A stretch of DNA of 64,000 bases from Bog-473 sp963736525 (lineage in GTDB: Bacteria; Actinomycetota; Acidimicrobiia; Acidimicrobiales; RAAP-2). Location of the stretch: positions 124,001 through 188,000 of the forward strand of contig CAVTPF010000012.1 of the NCBI GenBank assembly GCA_963736525.1, read 5' to 3'. The notes below the pieces were generated by a model. The model saw nothing but the letters and a program-made list of their open reading frames with translations. It was not told the DNA's origin and did not search any database. A program made the position numbers and the translations under genes. Shown here one piece after another: positions 1 through 9,332 of this stretch (the stretch's first letter is position 1; every line of letters begins with the position of its first letter).

Positions 1-261
1 ATCGTCGCGGCCACCGGCACCATCGACCAGTACGGCAACGTCGGTGACGTGGGCGGCGTGGCCGAGAAGACCATCGCCGTCGAGCGAGCGGGGGCCACCG
101 TCTTCTTCGTGCCCTCGGTGGAGCTCGAGGCGGCCGAGTCCAAGGCGACCCCGCAGCTGCACGTCTACGCGGTCAGCAACCTGAATCAGGTGCTGCGCAT
201 CCTCAAACACCTCGGGGGCAACGTCCCCACCAACCCGGTGTCCGCCCAGGCGGCGCCATAG
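1..261 (+). CDS. C-terminal end of a Lon-like (S16) PDZ-type protease, cut by the window edge
   Basis: The reading frame is open from base 1 and ends at TAG 259-261, so only about 86 C-terminal residues are present. The segment IVAATGTIDQYGNVGDVGG, then AEKTIA, the ERAGATVFFVP strand and a final helix with VYAVSNLNQVLRILKHLGG, is the usual end of the S16 (Lon-type) Ser/Lys protease domain in YlbL/Rv3194c-like proteins. These are membrane-anchored and carry a PDZ domain upstream. The catalytic Ser lies upstream of the window. The lysine at AEKT is in the right place for the dyad Lys, but I cannot confirm it. A UPF0182 gene lies two genes downstream, as beside Rv3194c in mycobacteria. Family assignment is by pattern recognition. 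Confidence 0.75.
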   Translation: MVAATGTIDQYGNVGDVGGVAEKTIAVERAGATVFFVPSVELEAAESKATPQLHVYAVSNLNQVLRILKHLGGNVPTNPVSAQAAP

Positions 262-270
262 GCTCTGGCC

Positions 271-1977
271 ATGCCCGAAGGCCGTGCCCCCATCTCTTCG
301 TCCCGCATCGCGACCGGGGACATCGCCCGTCACTCCTTTGCCATCGTCCGCCGGGGTTTCGACACCGACGAGGTACGGGCGTACCTCCAATCGGTGGGAC
401 GGAGCCTGGAGGCGCTCGAGGAGCGCGAGCAGGAGCTGCGGGCCGAGCTGGCCGAGGCCGAGGAGCGCGCCGCGCACCCGGTGGTCGACGAGGCCACCCT
501 CACCGCGTCGCTCGGCCAGCACAGCGCGCAGATCCTGCGCCACGCGCACGAGGAGGCAGCCCGCATCGTCGCCCAGGCCCAGGAGGGCGCCGCCACGCTG
601 CTGCGTGAGACCCAGAGCCAGGTAGACGAGCTCCAGGCGCGCACGGAGGCCTCGTCTGCCGAGCGGGTGGTCGAGGTGGAACTGCTGGTGGCCAACGCGC
701 AGCAAGAAGCCCGCGTCGACAGCGAGCGGATCGTTGGCGACGCGTTGGCGGAGGGGGAGGCGATCATCGCCCGCGCCAAGGACGAGGGCCGCGCCCTCCT
801 CGAGCAGGTCCAGGAGGCCCGGCGCCGGGTGCTGGCCGACCTGGCCTCGCGGCGACGAGGGCTCGGGATCCAGATCGAGCAGCTGCGTGCCGCGCGTGAC
901 GAGATGGCCGCCTCGGTGCACGGCGTGCGCGACCGCGTCGACGGGATCCTGGCCCACTTGGACCGCACCGACGAGGAGGCGCGGGCGGCCGCGCAGGCCG
1001 TCGGCGACCAGTTCCGCCTGCACGGTGGCGAGCCTCACGACCAGGATGCCGAAGGCGAGGTGTCCGGCGAGGCGCCACCGACCGGGCCGACGCCGATCGT
1101 CGGGGGTGGGAAACCCGGCCCCGCCTCTGAGCCGGACGACGCTGGCGTCCCGGCGGCGGCGCCATCGGTCGACGAGCTCTTCGCGCGTATTCGCGCCGGG
1201 TCCGGGGAAGCCGCGCCGTCGTCCGGGCACGCGCCTGAGCGCACGCCCGAGGCCGGGCTCGAGAGCGCGGCCGAGGCCGTCGCCCCGGACGCGGCAGCCG
1301 CCGCCGGGGCCGTGGACGCGACCGAGGCGGACGTAGAGCCAGGGCCGGATGACGCCCTCATCGCCCGTCGCGACGAGCTGCTCGGACCAGTGGCGGCGCG
1401 TCTCGGCCGGACGGTGAAGCGTGCACTTGGCGACGACCAGAACCGGCTGCTCGACCGGCTCCGCAGCGCGCCGTCGCTGACGGCGGACGACCTGGTCGGG
1501 CCCGAGGAGGAGCACGTGGCGGCGTTCGCCACCGCGGGCCGCCGCCACTTGGCCGACGCCTTCGCCGCGGGGGTGGCGTTCGCCGGGGCTGACGCGGCGG
1601 GTGTCTCGACGAGCGACGTGGTCGAGCAGTCGGTGGAGGGACTGGCGCACGTCGTCGTCACCATGCTGCGGCGGCAGATCGCGGACGGCAGCGGCGAGCT
1701 CGGCGACCGGGTGGGCGCCGCGTTCCGCGAGTGGCGCGGGGAACGGGTGGAACGCCTCGTCGGCGACTACGCGACCCAGGCCTTCTCGGCCGGCGTGGCC
1801 GCGGCCGGCGCGTCGACCAAGCTCCGCTGGGTCGTGACGTCGGCCGCTGGTTGCTCGGACTGCGAGGACAACGCGCTGGCCGGCGCGATCAGCGGCTCCG
1901 AAGAGTTCCCCACCGGGCACTTCTACCCGCCGGCGCACTCGGGCTGTCGGTGTCTCGTGGCCCTCTCAGACGACTGA
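271..1977 (+). CDS. DivIVA-domain coiled-coil protein with a MuF-like Cys/His C-terminal tail
   Basis: The 568-aa protein starts ATG 9 bases after the upstream stop. Residues about 15-60 (HSFAIVRRGFDTDEVRAYLQ) match the DivIVA/Wag31 N-terminal domain, which binds curved membrane and organises the cell pole or division site. Residues 45-240 are a long charged coiled coil rich in Glu, Ala, Arg and Gln. Residues about 250-370 are a low-complexity Pro/Gly/Ala/Glu linker. The last 200 residues are a separate alpha-helical domain that ends in CSDCEDN, then PPAHSGCRC. This pattern resembles the C-terminal Cys/His knuckle of phage Mu gpF / SPP1 gp7 head-morphogenesis proteins. The DivIVA part is clear. 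The MuF resemblance rests on motif shape and needs a profile search. The frame shows no interruption. Confidence 0.75.
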   Translation: MPEGRAPISSSRIATGDIARHSFAIVRRGFDTDEVRAYLQSVGRSLEALEEREQELRAELAEAEERAAHPVVDEATLTASLGQHSAQILRHAHEEAARIVAQAQEGAATLLRETQSQVDELQARTEASSAERVVEVELLVANAQQEARVDSERIVGDALAEGEAIIARAKDEGRALLEQVQEARRRVLADLASRRRGLGIQIEQLRAARDEMAASVHGVRDRVDGILAHLDRTDEEARAAAQAVGDQFRLHGGEPHDQDAEGEVSGEAPPTGPTPIVGGGKPGPASEPDDAGVPAAAPSVDELFARIRAGSGEAAPSSGHAPERTPEAGLESAAEAVAPDAAAAAGAVDATEADVEPGPDDALIARRDELLGPVAARLGRTVKRALGDDQNRLLDRLRSAPSLTADDLVGPEEEHVAAFATAGRRHLADAFAAGVAFAGADAAGVSTSDVVEQSVEGLAHVVVTMLRRQIADGSGELGDRVGAAFREWRGERVERLVGDYATQAFSAGVAAAGASTKLRWVVTSAAGCSDCEDNALAGAISGSEEFPTGHFYPPAHSGCRCLVALSDD

Positions 1978-2071
1978 GCACGGCTGAGCACGGCTGAGCT
2001 GGACTTTTTCTGCGCGACGTCGTGCGAACCCTGCCCCTGGGGCCGGGGGTGACGGACGTTAGGCTCCCCTC

Positions 2072-5000
2072 GTGCGCATCCCCAGCGATCTGACTGCTGA
2101 CTCCGCGCCGCACCGCCGCCACCGCGCTCGATGGTGGCTCATCGGCGCGGCGGTGGTCCTGATCGTGTTGCTGGTGTCGCTGCGCTCGCTGGCCGGCATC
2201 TACACCGACAGCCTCTGGTTCTCCTCGGTGGGCTACCACAACGTCTTCTCGACCCTCCTCGTCATAAAGCTCGGCCTCTTCGGCGTGTTCGGGGCGATCT
2301 TCTTCGCGGTGCTGTGGATCAACCTCGTGGTGTGCGATCGCATCGCGGGCCATGACATCGTGTTGGCGCAGGAGGACGAGTTCGTCCGGCGGTACCAGCA
2401 GTACGTGCGGCCCTATGCGGGGCGGATCTACGTGGCGCTGGCGTTCGTGCTCGCTCTGATCGGCGCGTCGGGCACGGTCGGGCAGTGGAACAACTGGATC
2501 CTGTTCCTGCACGGCGGCAGCTTCCACATCGCCGATCCGCAGTTCCACAAGGACGTGGGTTTCTACGTCTTCAAGCTGCCGTTCCTGACCTTCTTGGTGG
2601 ACTGGACGCTGGCCATTCTCATCGTGACGCTGGCGGTCTCGGTGGTGTTCCACTACTTCAACGGCGGGATCCAGCCCCAACGAGGCCTGCCGCGGGTCCG
2701 GCCCGCGGTCAAGGCGCACATCTCCGTCTTGCTGGCGCTCATCGCGCTGGACAAGGCGGCGGGCTACGTCCTGCAGCGCTGGTCTCTCGTGAACGCGCAG
2801 GACGGGTACGTCAACGGCGCGGGGTACACCGACGTGCACGCGCGTCTCCCGGCCGAGACGCTGCTTGTCTACGTGTCGATCTTCGCGGCGGCCATCCTCT
2901 TGTTCAACATCCGCCGCCAGGGATGGACGCTCCCCGTGCTGGCCATCGGGATCTGGGCCTTCGTCGCGCTCGTCGTGGGCATCATCTACCCTGCCTTGTT
3001 GCAGACGCTGAAGGTGACGCCGGCGCAGAGCTCGCTGGAGGCGCCGTACATCCAGCGCAACATCAACGCCACGCGCGCCGCCTACGGATTGAACGACGTG
3101 CAGGTGCACCAGTTCCCGGCCCAGACGAGCATCACCGCCAGCCAGACGGTCCTCGCCAGCCCGACCATCGCCAACATCCGGCAGTGGGACCCCGACCCGA
3201 CGATCTCGCTGCAGACGTTCCTGCGCCAGCAGGGCATCCGCTCGTACTACACGTTTCCGTCGCTCGGCGTCGACCGCTACACGGTGGGTGGGCAGCGGAC
3301 GCCGGTGCTGGTAGGGGTACGCGAGATCTCGTCCGCCAACGTGCCCTCGCCGTCCTGGGTCAACATCCACCTGCAGTACACCCACGGCAACGGTGTCGCC
3401 GTGGCCCTGTCCAACCAGACCTCCTCGAACAACCCGGTCTACGCCGTGCAGGGTGTGCCGCCGACCTCCTCGAACGGGCTGCCTGCGATCACCCAGCCGA
3501 ACGTCTACTTCGGGCTGGGCCAGACCGGCTACGTGGTGGCGAACACCAAGCAGCTCGAGGTGGACTACCAGCAGAACGGCAGCAACGTCGAGAGCCACTA
3601 CACGGGTACCGGCGGGGTCCAGCTGTCCTCGCTCTTCACTCAGGCTGCCTTCGCGCTGCGGTTGGGTGACTTCAACCTCTTGATCTCGAGCCAGATCACG
3701 GACAAGTCGCGCATCATGTTCGTCCGCGACCCTGTGGCCATGGCGGAGAAGGCGGCGCCGTTCTTGACCTTCGACCACGACCCCTACGCCGTCATCAACG
3801 ACGGCCACATCGACTGGGTGCTGGACGGCTACACGACGACGGCCAACTACCCGTACTCGCAGAACGCCAACACGCAGCAGGTGGCCATCGGGAGCAATCT
3901 GCCGGGCAGCTACAACTACGTGCGCAACTCGGTCAAGGTCGTGATCGACGCCTACTCGGGTCAGATGACGCTTTACGACGCCGACCCCAAGGACCCCATT
4001 CTGCAGGCGTACGAGGCGGCCTTCCCCCACATGTTCCAGCCGCTGTCGAAGATGAGCCCGACCCTGTTGGCCCACCTGCGCTACCCGCCGGACATCTTCT
4101 CCATTCAGTCCGCCATTTACGGCCGCTACCACTTGACCAATCCCCAGGCGTTCTACGCGGCCAGCAACGCGTGGCAGCTGTCGCCCACCGCGGGCGCCGG
4201 ACCGCAGTCCCAGGCCCTCCTGGCGGAGAACACCTACAACAACCAGGGCCAGCTGATCTCCACCACGCCGGCTCGCATGGCGCCCCAGTACCAGGTGTAC
4301 TCGTTGCCGGGCACCAACCCCGACCAGCAGGAGTTCACCGTCTCGGACGGCTTCGTGCCGGCGTCGCAATCGACGCTCTCGGGCTCCAACCAGAACTTCA
4401 ACCTGACCGCGTGGATGGTGGGGCAGTCGGATCCGGGGCACTACGGCCAGCTCGACCTCTACGAGACGCCCCAGGGGACGTCGGGCCCTGCCAACGCGGA
4501 CGCGGAGATCTCGGCCAACAAGACGGTGTCGTCGGACATCTCGTTGTTGGACCAGCACGGGTCCGAGGTCTTGCTGGGGGAGACCCTCATGGTCCCCATC
4601 GCGGACTCCATGGTGTACCTGCGCCCGATGTACGTGGCCGCGACGACCAACCCGCAGCCCCAGCTGGCGTACATGGTGGCCGTCCTCGGCAAGAACGTCC
4701 AGATCGACACGTCGCTGTCCGCGGTGCTCTCCGACCTGCTCCAGACGACCGTCTCGTTACCTTCGAGCCCGGGCGCGCCCTCCAGCGGCACGGTGCCCAC
4801 GGCGGTATCGGGGTTCCTGGCGGCGGCGCAGGCCGACTACAACAGTGCGCTCGCCGCGCTGAAGGCTGACAACCTGGCTGCGTTCCAGGCCGACATCCAG
4901 GCCATGGCGCAACAGATCAGCCAGGCCCAGCAGGTCATCGGGACGCCCGCTTCCTCGGCGCCGACCACGACGACGACCACGGCGCCCCCGATCAAGACGG

Positions 5001-5158
5001 GAAAGTCCGGCAAGTTGAAAGTGACGGGCACGACCACCTCGACGACGTCGCCCACCGCATCCTCATCGTCCACGACATCGGTGCCGACCAGTACGGAGCC
5101 CAAGGGGGGCTCGACGACGACTTCGACCACCCTCGCCTCGGCGGCGGCGGCTCCCTGA
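2072..5158 (+). CDS. UPF0182 family large membrane protein
   Basis: The 1028-aa protein matches the UPF0182 family (mycobacterial Rv0064/Rv3193c) in length and layout. About seven membrane segments lie in the first 330 residues, including one at residues 15-38 (WWLIGAAVVLIVLLVSL) and LALIALDKAAGYVLQRW near residue 220. A large, probably extracytoplasmic, domain follows, with the family signature QRNINATRAAYGLNDV near residue 328. The last ~90 residues are a Thr/Ser/Pro-rich tail with runs of TTTTTT, which may be a disordered wall-spanning stalk. The function is unknown; a role in the cell envelope is inferred. GTG at 2072 is chosen because the residues after it lead directly into the first membrane helix. 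A long open frame on the opposite strand is a GC-driven shadow. Confidence 0.9.
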   Translation: MRIPSDLTADSAPHRRHRARWWLIGAAVVLIVLLVSLRSLAGIYTDSLWFSSVGYHNVFSTLLVIKLGLFGVFGAIFFAVLWINLVVCDRIAGHDIVLAQEDEFVRRYQQYVRPYAGRIYVALAFVLALIGASGTVGQWNNWILFLHGGSFHIADPQFHKDVGFYVFKLPFLTFLVDWTLAILIVTLAVSVVFHYFNGGIQPQRGLPRVRPAVKAHISVLLALIALDKAAGYVLQRWSLVNAQDGYVNGAGYTDVHARLPAETLLVYVSIFAAAILLFNIRRQGWTLPVLAIGIWAFVALVVGIIYPALLQTLKVTPAQSSLEAPYIQRNINATRAAYGLNDVQVHQFPAQTSITASQTVLASPTIANIRQWDPDPTISLQTFLRQQGIRSYYTFPSLGVDRYTVGGQRTPVLVGVREISSANVPSPSWVNIHLQYTHGNGVAVALSNQTSSNNPVYAVQGVPPTSSNGLPAITQPNVYFGLGQTGYVVANTKQLEVDYQQNGSNVESHYTGTGGVQLSSLFTQAAFALRLGDFNLLISSQITDKSRIMFVRDPVAMAEKAAPFLTFDHDPYAVINDGHIDWVLDGYTTTANYPYSQNANTQQVAIGSNLPGSYNYVRNSVKVVIDAYSGQMTLYDADPKDPILQAYEAAFPHMFQPLSKMSPTLLAHLRYPPDIFSIQSAIYGRYHLTNPQAFYAASNAWQLSPTAGAGPQSQALLAENTYNNQGQLISTTPARMAPQYQVYSLPGTNPDQQEFTVSDGFVPASQSTLSGSNQNFNLTAWMVGQSDPGHYGQLDLYETPQGTSGPANADAEISANKTVSSDISLLDQHGSEVLLGETLMVPIADSMVYLRPMYVAATTNPQPQLAYMVAVLGKNVQIDTSLSAVLSDLLQTTVSLPSSPGAPSSGTVPTAVSGFLAAAQADYNSALAALKADNLAAFQADIQAMAQQISQAQQVIGTPASSAPTTTTTTAPPIKTGKSGKLKVTGTTTSTTSPTASSSSTTSVPTSTEPKGGSTTTSTTLASAAAAP

Positions 5159-5311
5159 CCGAGGGGCCAGCTCGGACCTGCGGGAGACCAGCCGGGCGGA
5201 CGGGCTGGTCCGGGTCGCCCGTTGGGGGGCGGGATCGGCAGGACCGGTTGCGGGCGACGCCGGTGCGTCCCATGATGTCGGGAGCGGGTCGCGAGGAAAG
5301 GAAGGCTTCCC

Positions 5312-5707
5312 ATGGGACTGCTGGACAAGGTCAAGGCATCGGCGACGGCGGCCACGGACATGGCCAAGGACGCGGCAGCCAAGGGCCAGGCAAAGATCGA
5401 CGAGGCGCAATCCAAGAAGGCGGCCGACGGGATGCTGCGTGACCTCGGGGCCGCCTTCTACGCCACCAAGACGGGGCGGGCCACCCCGACCACGGACGCC
5501 GACATAGAGCGGCTGGTCACGGCATTGCAGACGTACGAGTCCGAGCACGGCCAAATCACGCTGGCGCCCGAGTCCCCCGCGGGTGGGCCGACGGCGACGC
5601 CGGCCGGCGACGCGGCCGCTGGCTCCTCCTCCCCACCGCCGCCTCCGCCCAAGGCGGCCGACCCGTCGTCGCCACCTCCTCCGCCCCCGACGGCGCAGAC
5701 GTTGTAG
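5312..5707 (+). CDS. Small actinobacterial protein with proline-rich tail
   Basis: The 131-aa protein starts ATG with a good ribosome-binding site (GAAAGGAAGG, 7 bases upstream). The first 45 residues form an Ala/Lys/Asp-rich amphipathic helix (MGLLDKVKASATAATDMAKD). A short conserved-looking segment follows (MLRDLGAAFYATKTGR, then DIERLVTALQTYESEHG). The tail has two runs of six prolines, which suggests a disordered C-terminus. I know similar short proteins from actinobacterial genomes but no function. No transmembrane segment is visible. It lies between UPF0182 and the initiator tRNA and is probably transcribed on its own. Confidence 0.75.
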   Translation: MGLLDKVKASATAATDMAKDAAAKGQAKIDEAQSKKAADGMLRDLGAAFYATKTGRATPTTDADIERLVTALQTYESEHGQITLAPESPAGGPTATPAGDAAAGSSSPPPPPPKAADPSSPPPPPPTAQTL

Positions 5708-5758
5708 CGAGAGCCCCTGGTTGGCGACGGGGCCAGGGGTGTAGAGTGTGCACTTCGC

Positions 5759-5835
<77 letters not shown>

Positions 5836-5852
5836 AATCCGAGAAACCGGAG

Positions 5853-5883
5853 ACAAAGGCCCAGGTCTGAACTGGGCCTTTGT
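5853..5883 (+). terminator. Rho-independent-type hairpin after tRNA-fMet
   Basis: A perfect 12-bp stem (ACAAAGGCCCAG / CTGGGCCTTTGT) with a 7-base loop lies 17 bases after the tRNA CCA end. It is followed by TG/TC-rich sequence without a clean T-run, as is common in GC-rich actinobacteria. It is the best-supported terminator in the window. Confidence 0.75.
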
Positions 5884-6189
5884 GCTGTCTGCTCTCGAAG
5901 CCTCAAAGGCGGGGTTGTTCAGGCGACCAGCGTGACCACCCGTGAACACCTTGACCCGACCTTGATCTTTGCATCGGCAGGGTGGTCAGGGGGTGTTCAT
6001 GCATTTTTTTCTGGCGGGAGCAATCGTTCGATCGCCACACATCCGGAAATGCGTCACCGTGACCCGACGGATCGGAGCGCCTGGGTGACAAAGAAGTCGC
6101 TCTCGAGCCGTCATACGGTCAAATCTTCGGATGGTTGTGATGCGGAGAAGGCGGTCTTCACGCCAAGACCCCACGAAGAGGTCTCACTC
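5884..6189. other. Intergenic stretch, no gene seen
   Basis: About 300 bases lie between the tRNA terminator and the end of the alpha/beta hydrolase gene. The short open frames on both strands have no ribosome-binding site and no recognisable protein, and base composition is lower in GC than in the flanking genes. I see no repeat or RNA structure. Confidence 0.5.
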
Positions 6190-7068
6190 CTACGTTGACG
6201 AGTGCGCGTGGACCCAAGAATCTACGTCTTGTGCCATGGCGCCCGGGTCCTCCAATGGCCCGAAGTGGCCGAGGCGGGATCGCTCGATGAGAATGCCATG
6301 AGGGAGTGCGTCTGCGATGGCCGGACCGAAGACCCCGGGCCCAACTTCTTCCGGGCTTCCGACGACAACGGCTACAGGAATCTCGACCGCAGCGAGGACG
6401 CGCCACGCGCCGCTCGCCCCAGCCTGACGAAAGACCTCGGCTTCAACGGACGGCCGGCAGCGCAACGTGACGGAGCCGTCCGGATCAGACGAGAATCCGC
6501 CCTCCACGTAGGCCCAGAGAGCATCGGGATGCAATCGGTCGAGAGGCGGCTTCGACCGATAGTTCTCATAGGCGCCTTCGAGCGAGTCGAAGCGTTCGCG
6601 ACGTCGGGCTGCCCCAATAGACAGTGGATTGTCGCCATCTGGCAGTTCGCCTTCGGCCGGGACGATGACTGGCTCATAGAGCCAAAGCGAACGAAATGCA
6701 TCGGGTCGTCGTTGCGCTGCCAGCACGAGTGCCGCTCCACCCATCGAGTGGCCAATGCCATGAAGTGGTCCAGTCGGGAGGCGATCGCTGTCCAGTGCCG
6801 CCACGATGTCGTCAGCCATACCCGACCACGCCAACCTGGCTCCCAGAGGCAACTCGGACACACCATGGCCTCGCAGATCGAAGGCCACACAGTGGAACCG
6901 ATCGATGAGGTGCGACGCAAGTGGCCCAAAGACCCGACCGTGGAAGCCGGTGGCGTGTGCAAAGAGCAGCGCCGGAGCGCTGCTCATGTCATCTGGTCCA
7001 CCCAAATCATGCAGGGCGATCCGCATGCCGCCGCTGGATTCGATCATCTCGCACGCACCGTCTGCCAT
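6190..7068 (-). CDS. Alpha/beta-hydrolase fold enzyme
   Basis: The protein is about 292 aa from ATG 7068. It shows the alpha/beta-hydrolase order: an early strand LLFAHATGFHGRVF (oxyanion region), the strand CVAFDLRGHG, the nucleophile elbow GHSMGG (catalytic Ser), a lid, a late strand VAVVVGSPEE that may carry the acid, and GHFGPLEDP near the C-terminus (catalytic His). It is probably a cytoplasmic hydrolase of esters, lactones or C-C bonds; the substrate is unknown. An upstream in-frame extension to 7185 exists but has a composition unlike coding sequence, so the internal ATG is preferred even though its ribosome-binding site is weak. It runs in the same direction as the metallo-beta-lactamase gene, 150 bases away. 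Confidence 0.85.
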   Translation of the reverse strand: MADGACEMIESSGGMRIALHDLGGPDDMSSAPALLFAHATGFHGRVFGPLASHLIDRFHCVAFDLRGHGVSELPLGARLAWSGMADDIVAALDSDRLPTGPLHGIGHSMGGAALVLAAQRRPDAFRSLWLYEPVIVPAEGELPDGDNPLSIGAARRRERFDSLEGAYENYRSKPPLDRLHPDALWAYVEGGFSSDPDGSVTLRCRPSVEAEVFRQAGASGAWRVLAAVEIPVAVVVGSPEEVGPGVFGPAIADALPHGILIERSRLGHFGPLEDPGAMAQDVDSWVHAHSST

Positions 7069-7217
7069 GGCGAGCGAGAGGCTACCTGGCGTGACTCGCG
7101 ATGCACTTCCTGACCTCGGCCGGATGAAGTGCGTCCGATCGCTATGGCGATGGCGAACGGAGCAACAGCGCCGGACACGAGTCAACGCCCTGGCACTGGG
7201 AGCTGTGGGTTGCCGAA

Positions 7218-8105
7218 TCAGGCGCCCTTACGAGTGACGGCCGTCCGAGTTGAATACCAGAGCGTACGGAGGTTCTCCCAACCCGGATAGCGCTCGACCA
7301 TCCGGGACACGATGCCGTCCACCGTGGTCTCCTCGACGACGGCCGCCGAGAAGTCGCGCAGGTATTGCTGGGATTCGGCGATGATCTTCGGATCGTTGTC
7401 GTTGGCGACCTTCTTGTGCCCGGCGACGACGAAGGTCGGCTTGAGCGCAGCGACTGCATCGAGGTTGGCAATCCACTGGGCCCGTTCGGCCTCGCCCGTT
7501 TCGGCCGTCATCATGTGCACTTCGTTGTAGGCCAGATCCCCTGTGACGACCGCCCCGAGCGAGGGGATGTGCACAACGGTGGACTCAGCGGTGTCGGCCT
7601 GACCGATCCGGATGATCCGCAGTTCGTTTCCCTCGAGGTCGATGGTGTCGGTCGTCAGGAGTTCGGGGAGCACTTTGTCGTCGCCGGTGGGAACCTCGCC
7701 GGGGAAGATGCCTTCCCAGTACCCGGCCATGCCGGGCCCAGCCTCGAACTCCACGTGTGCCAGGACCTCAGAGGTCGCAAGACCCCGGACGCCGGGAAAC
7801 CGCTCAGCGAGTCGAGCTAGACCCAACCAATGGTCGCCGTGGCCGTGGGTGATGTAGACGCGCGACAGCCGACGCCCCTTCGTCTCGATCCAGTCGGCCA
7901 GTGCGTCCGCCTGGTCGTAGGTCGCCCAGGCGTCGACGAGGATGGCGTCTTCTTCGCCGTAGATCAGCGTCGCGGACATGGGGGACCAGGTCGGCAGATC
8001 ATCCGGGGCGCCCTGGGGCGACGCGCTGACGATCGGCCGCCCCGGCGTCGTGAAGACCTCAATGGAGAGATCGGCTTGAGCTGGCTGAGCGTCCGTCGCG
8101 GTCAT
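7218..8105 (-). CDS. Metallo-beta-lactamase-fold hydrolase
   Basis: The 295-aa protein starts ATG 8105 with a strong ribosome-binding site (AAAGGCGGATC just upstream). The zinc motif THGHGDHWLG (HxHxDH) is near residue 100, followed by AESTVVHIP, GDLAYNEVH (bridging Asp) and a C-terminal VVAGHKK (His). It therefore has the metal ligands of an MBL hydrolase. The substrate is unknown; similar proteins act on lactones, thioesters or glyoxalase-type substrates. It is divergent from a TetR regulator, with a perfect palindrome between them, which suggests direct repression and induction by a small molecule. A longer start at 8144 overlaps the palindrome and is less likely. Confidence 0.88.
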   Translation of the reverse strand: MTATDAQPAQADLSIEVFTTPGRPIVSASPQGAPDDLPTWSPMSATLIYGEEDAILVDAWATYDQADALADWIETKGRRLSRVYITHGHGDHWLGLARLAERFPGVRGLATSEVLAHVEFEAGPGMAGYWEGIFPGEVPTGDDKVLPELLTTDTIDLEGNELRIIRIGQADTAESTVVHIPSLGAVVTGDLAYNEVHMMTAETGEAERAQWIANLDAVAALKPTFVVAGHKKVANDNDPKIIAESQQYLRDFSAAVVEETTVDGIVSRMVERYPGWENLRTLWYSTRTAVTRKGA

Positions 8106-8132
8106 TGATCCGCCTTTCGTACCTTCTTTCAA

Positions 8133-8148
8133 GAGGATGAACATCCTC
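8133..8148. promoter_or_regulatory. Palindromic operator candidate for the TetR regulator
   Basis: A perfect 7-2-7 inverted repeat, GAGGATG-AA-CATCCTC, lies 28 bases upstream of the MBL start and 64 bases upstream of the TetR start. A further GAGGATG half-site follows at 8160. Placement in the divergent promoter is typical of TetR autoregulation. Binding is inferred. Confidence 0.55.
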
Positions 8149-8211
8149 CACCTCTAAATGAGGATGTCAGATGTACTCTTGTTGGTCAAGAAGAACCATT
8201 GAGCTGGAGGA

Positions 8212-8802
8212 ATGACTGTGGGCACATCGCAAGCGGCAAAGGCGGCGAGCCATGACCGCATCCTCGATGTCGCCGCCGCCACGATCCGCCGCGACGGCAT
8301 CGACAAGCTCACCGTTGCCCGGCTGATGAAGGAGGCCGGGCTGACCAACGGGGGCTTCTACCGCCACTTCGATTCTCGGGAGCAGCTCGTGGCCGAGGCA
8401 ACGCAACGGGCCATGAGGCAAGGTAGCGCGTGGACGGTCGAGTCCGGCCAACTCGGCGGTCGGCGGGGGTACGCCAGGCTCGTCAACGGATACCTCAGCG
8501 CGGAGCACCGCGACCATCCCGAGTCCGGCTGCGGGGTGGCGGGAATGGCCGCCGATGCCGCCAGAACCGACGGCCCGGCCCGAGATGCCTATACACGCCA
8601 GGTGGAGAGCTGTCTCACCGTCCTTGCTGATCTCGTTGAGGCATCCGATCTCAAGGTGGCGAGGCGCGAAGCCGCTCTTCTCCTCAGCGCCTTGGTCGGT
8701 GCGATCTCGATTGCCAGAGCAGTCGATGACGAGGCGTTGTCGGATCAGATCCTGAGAGATGCCGGAATGTCCCTGAAAGAGCGTCTTTCGGGAACGGACT
8801 GA
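8212..8802 (+). CDS. TetR/AcrR-family transcriptional regulator
   Basis: The 196-aa protein starts ATG with ribosome-binding site GGAGG 5 bases upstream. The N-terminal helix-turn-helix is classic TetR (RILDVAAATIRRDGIDKLTV, then GLTNGGFYRHFDSREQL). The C-terminal ligand domain has Cys in GCGVAGMAADAA and resembles the TetR subgroup that senses electrophiles or lipophilic compounds. It is divergent from the MBL hydrolase and is likely to repress that gene and itself through the palindrome at 8133-8148. Confidence 0.93.
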   Translation: MTVGTSQAAKAASHDRILDVAAATIRRDGIDKLTVARLMKEAGLTNGGFYRHFDSREQLVAEATQRAMRQGSAWTVESGQLGGRRGYARLVNGYLSAEHRDHPESGCGVAGMAADAARTDGPARDAYTRQVESCLTVLADLVEASDLKVARREAALLLSALVGAISIARAVDDEALSDQILRDAGMSLKERLSGTD

Positions 8803-9332
8803 GTGTTGGTGGCAGAAGTCACCGAACCGATCTACCCATAGCCCCGTTGTGCCGAATTGCCCACCATTCCGGCAGCGTCGTACGGGGACACCCCAAACGA
8901 ATTAGGTGAGTGATGTGAAAGACGGGAGCATTCAGCGGTCTGCCGAGCGGCATCCGATTCAACCGAGCCGGCGACGAACCCACCAGATGCAGAATCCACC
9001 CAGTACCGCCGCCGCACCGGTGCCGTCGGGTTCTGCGCCCGACCGGCCGTCTCGCCCTCGTATCTCTCGCCCTACCCGACGCGCCCAATGTGATGACCCG
9101 ACTCTACCTCGCCGCTCACCGACGTTGGCCCCGTGTGGCTGACTGCCGCCCGCTCCCCCTTCTCGACGTGCTCACAGACAGCGACTTGACCCCTTTTGCA
9201 ACCTGGTCTTCGACCATCGCAGGGCTGCCCGTCTTGGCGGTCGCTGCCAAGCGGGAGGCGCCCGTCGATCAGAGCCCGACGATGCCATGAGTTCAAGCAC
9301 GAGACGCACTGTCGGTCCGAATCCGACCACCG
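8803..9332. other. Intergenic stretch of 530 bases, no gene seen
   Basis: This stretch lies between the converging TetR and permease genes. Only short frames without ribosome-binding sites or protein-like composition are present on either strand. I found no hairpin with a T-run and no repeat that I could match elsewhere in the window. Confidence 0.45.

Noticed and set aside
1889..4558. An 889-codon open frame antisense to UPF0182
   Set aside because: It is a GC-bias shadow: very Arg/Val/His-rich, no domain, and it lies fully opposite a well-conserved family gene.
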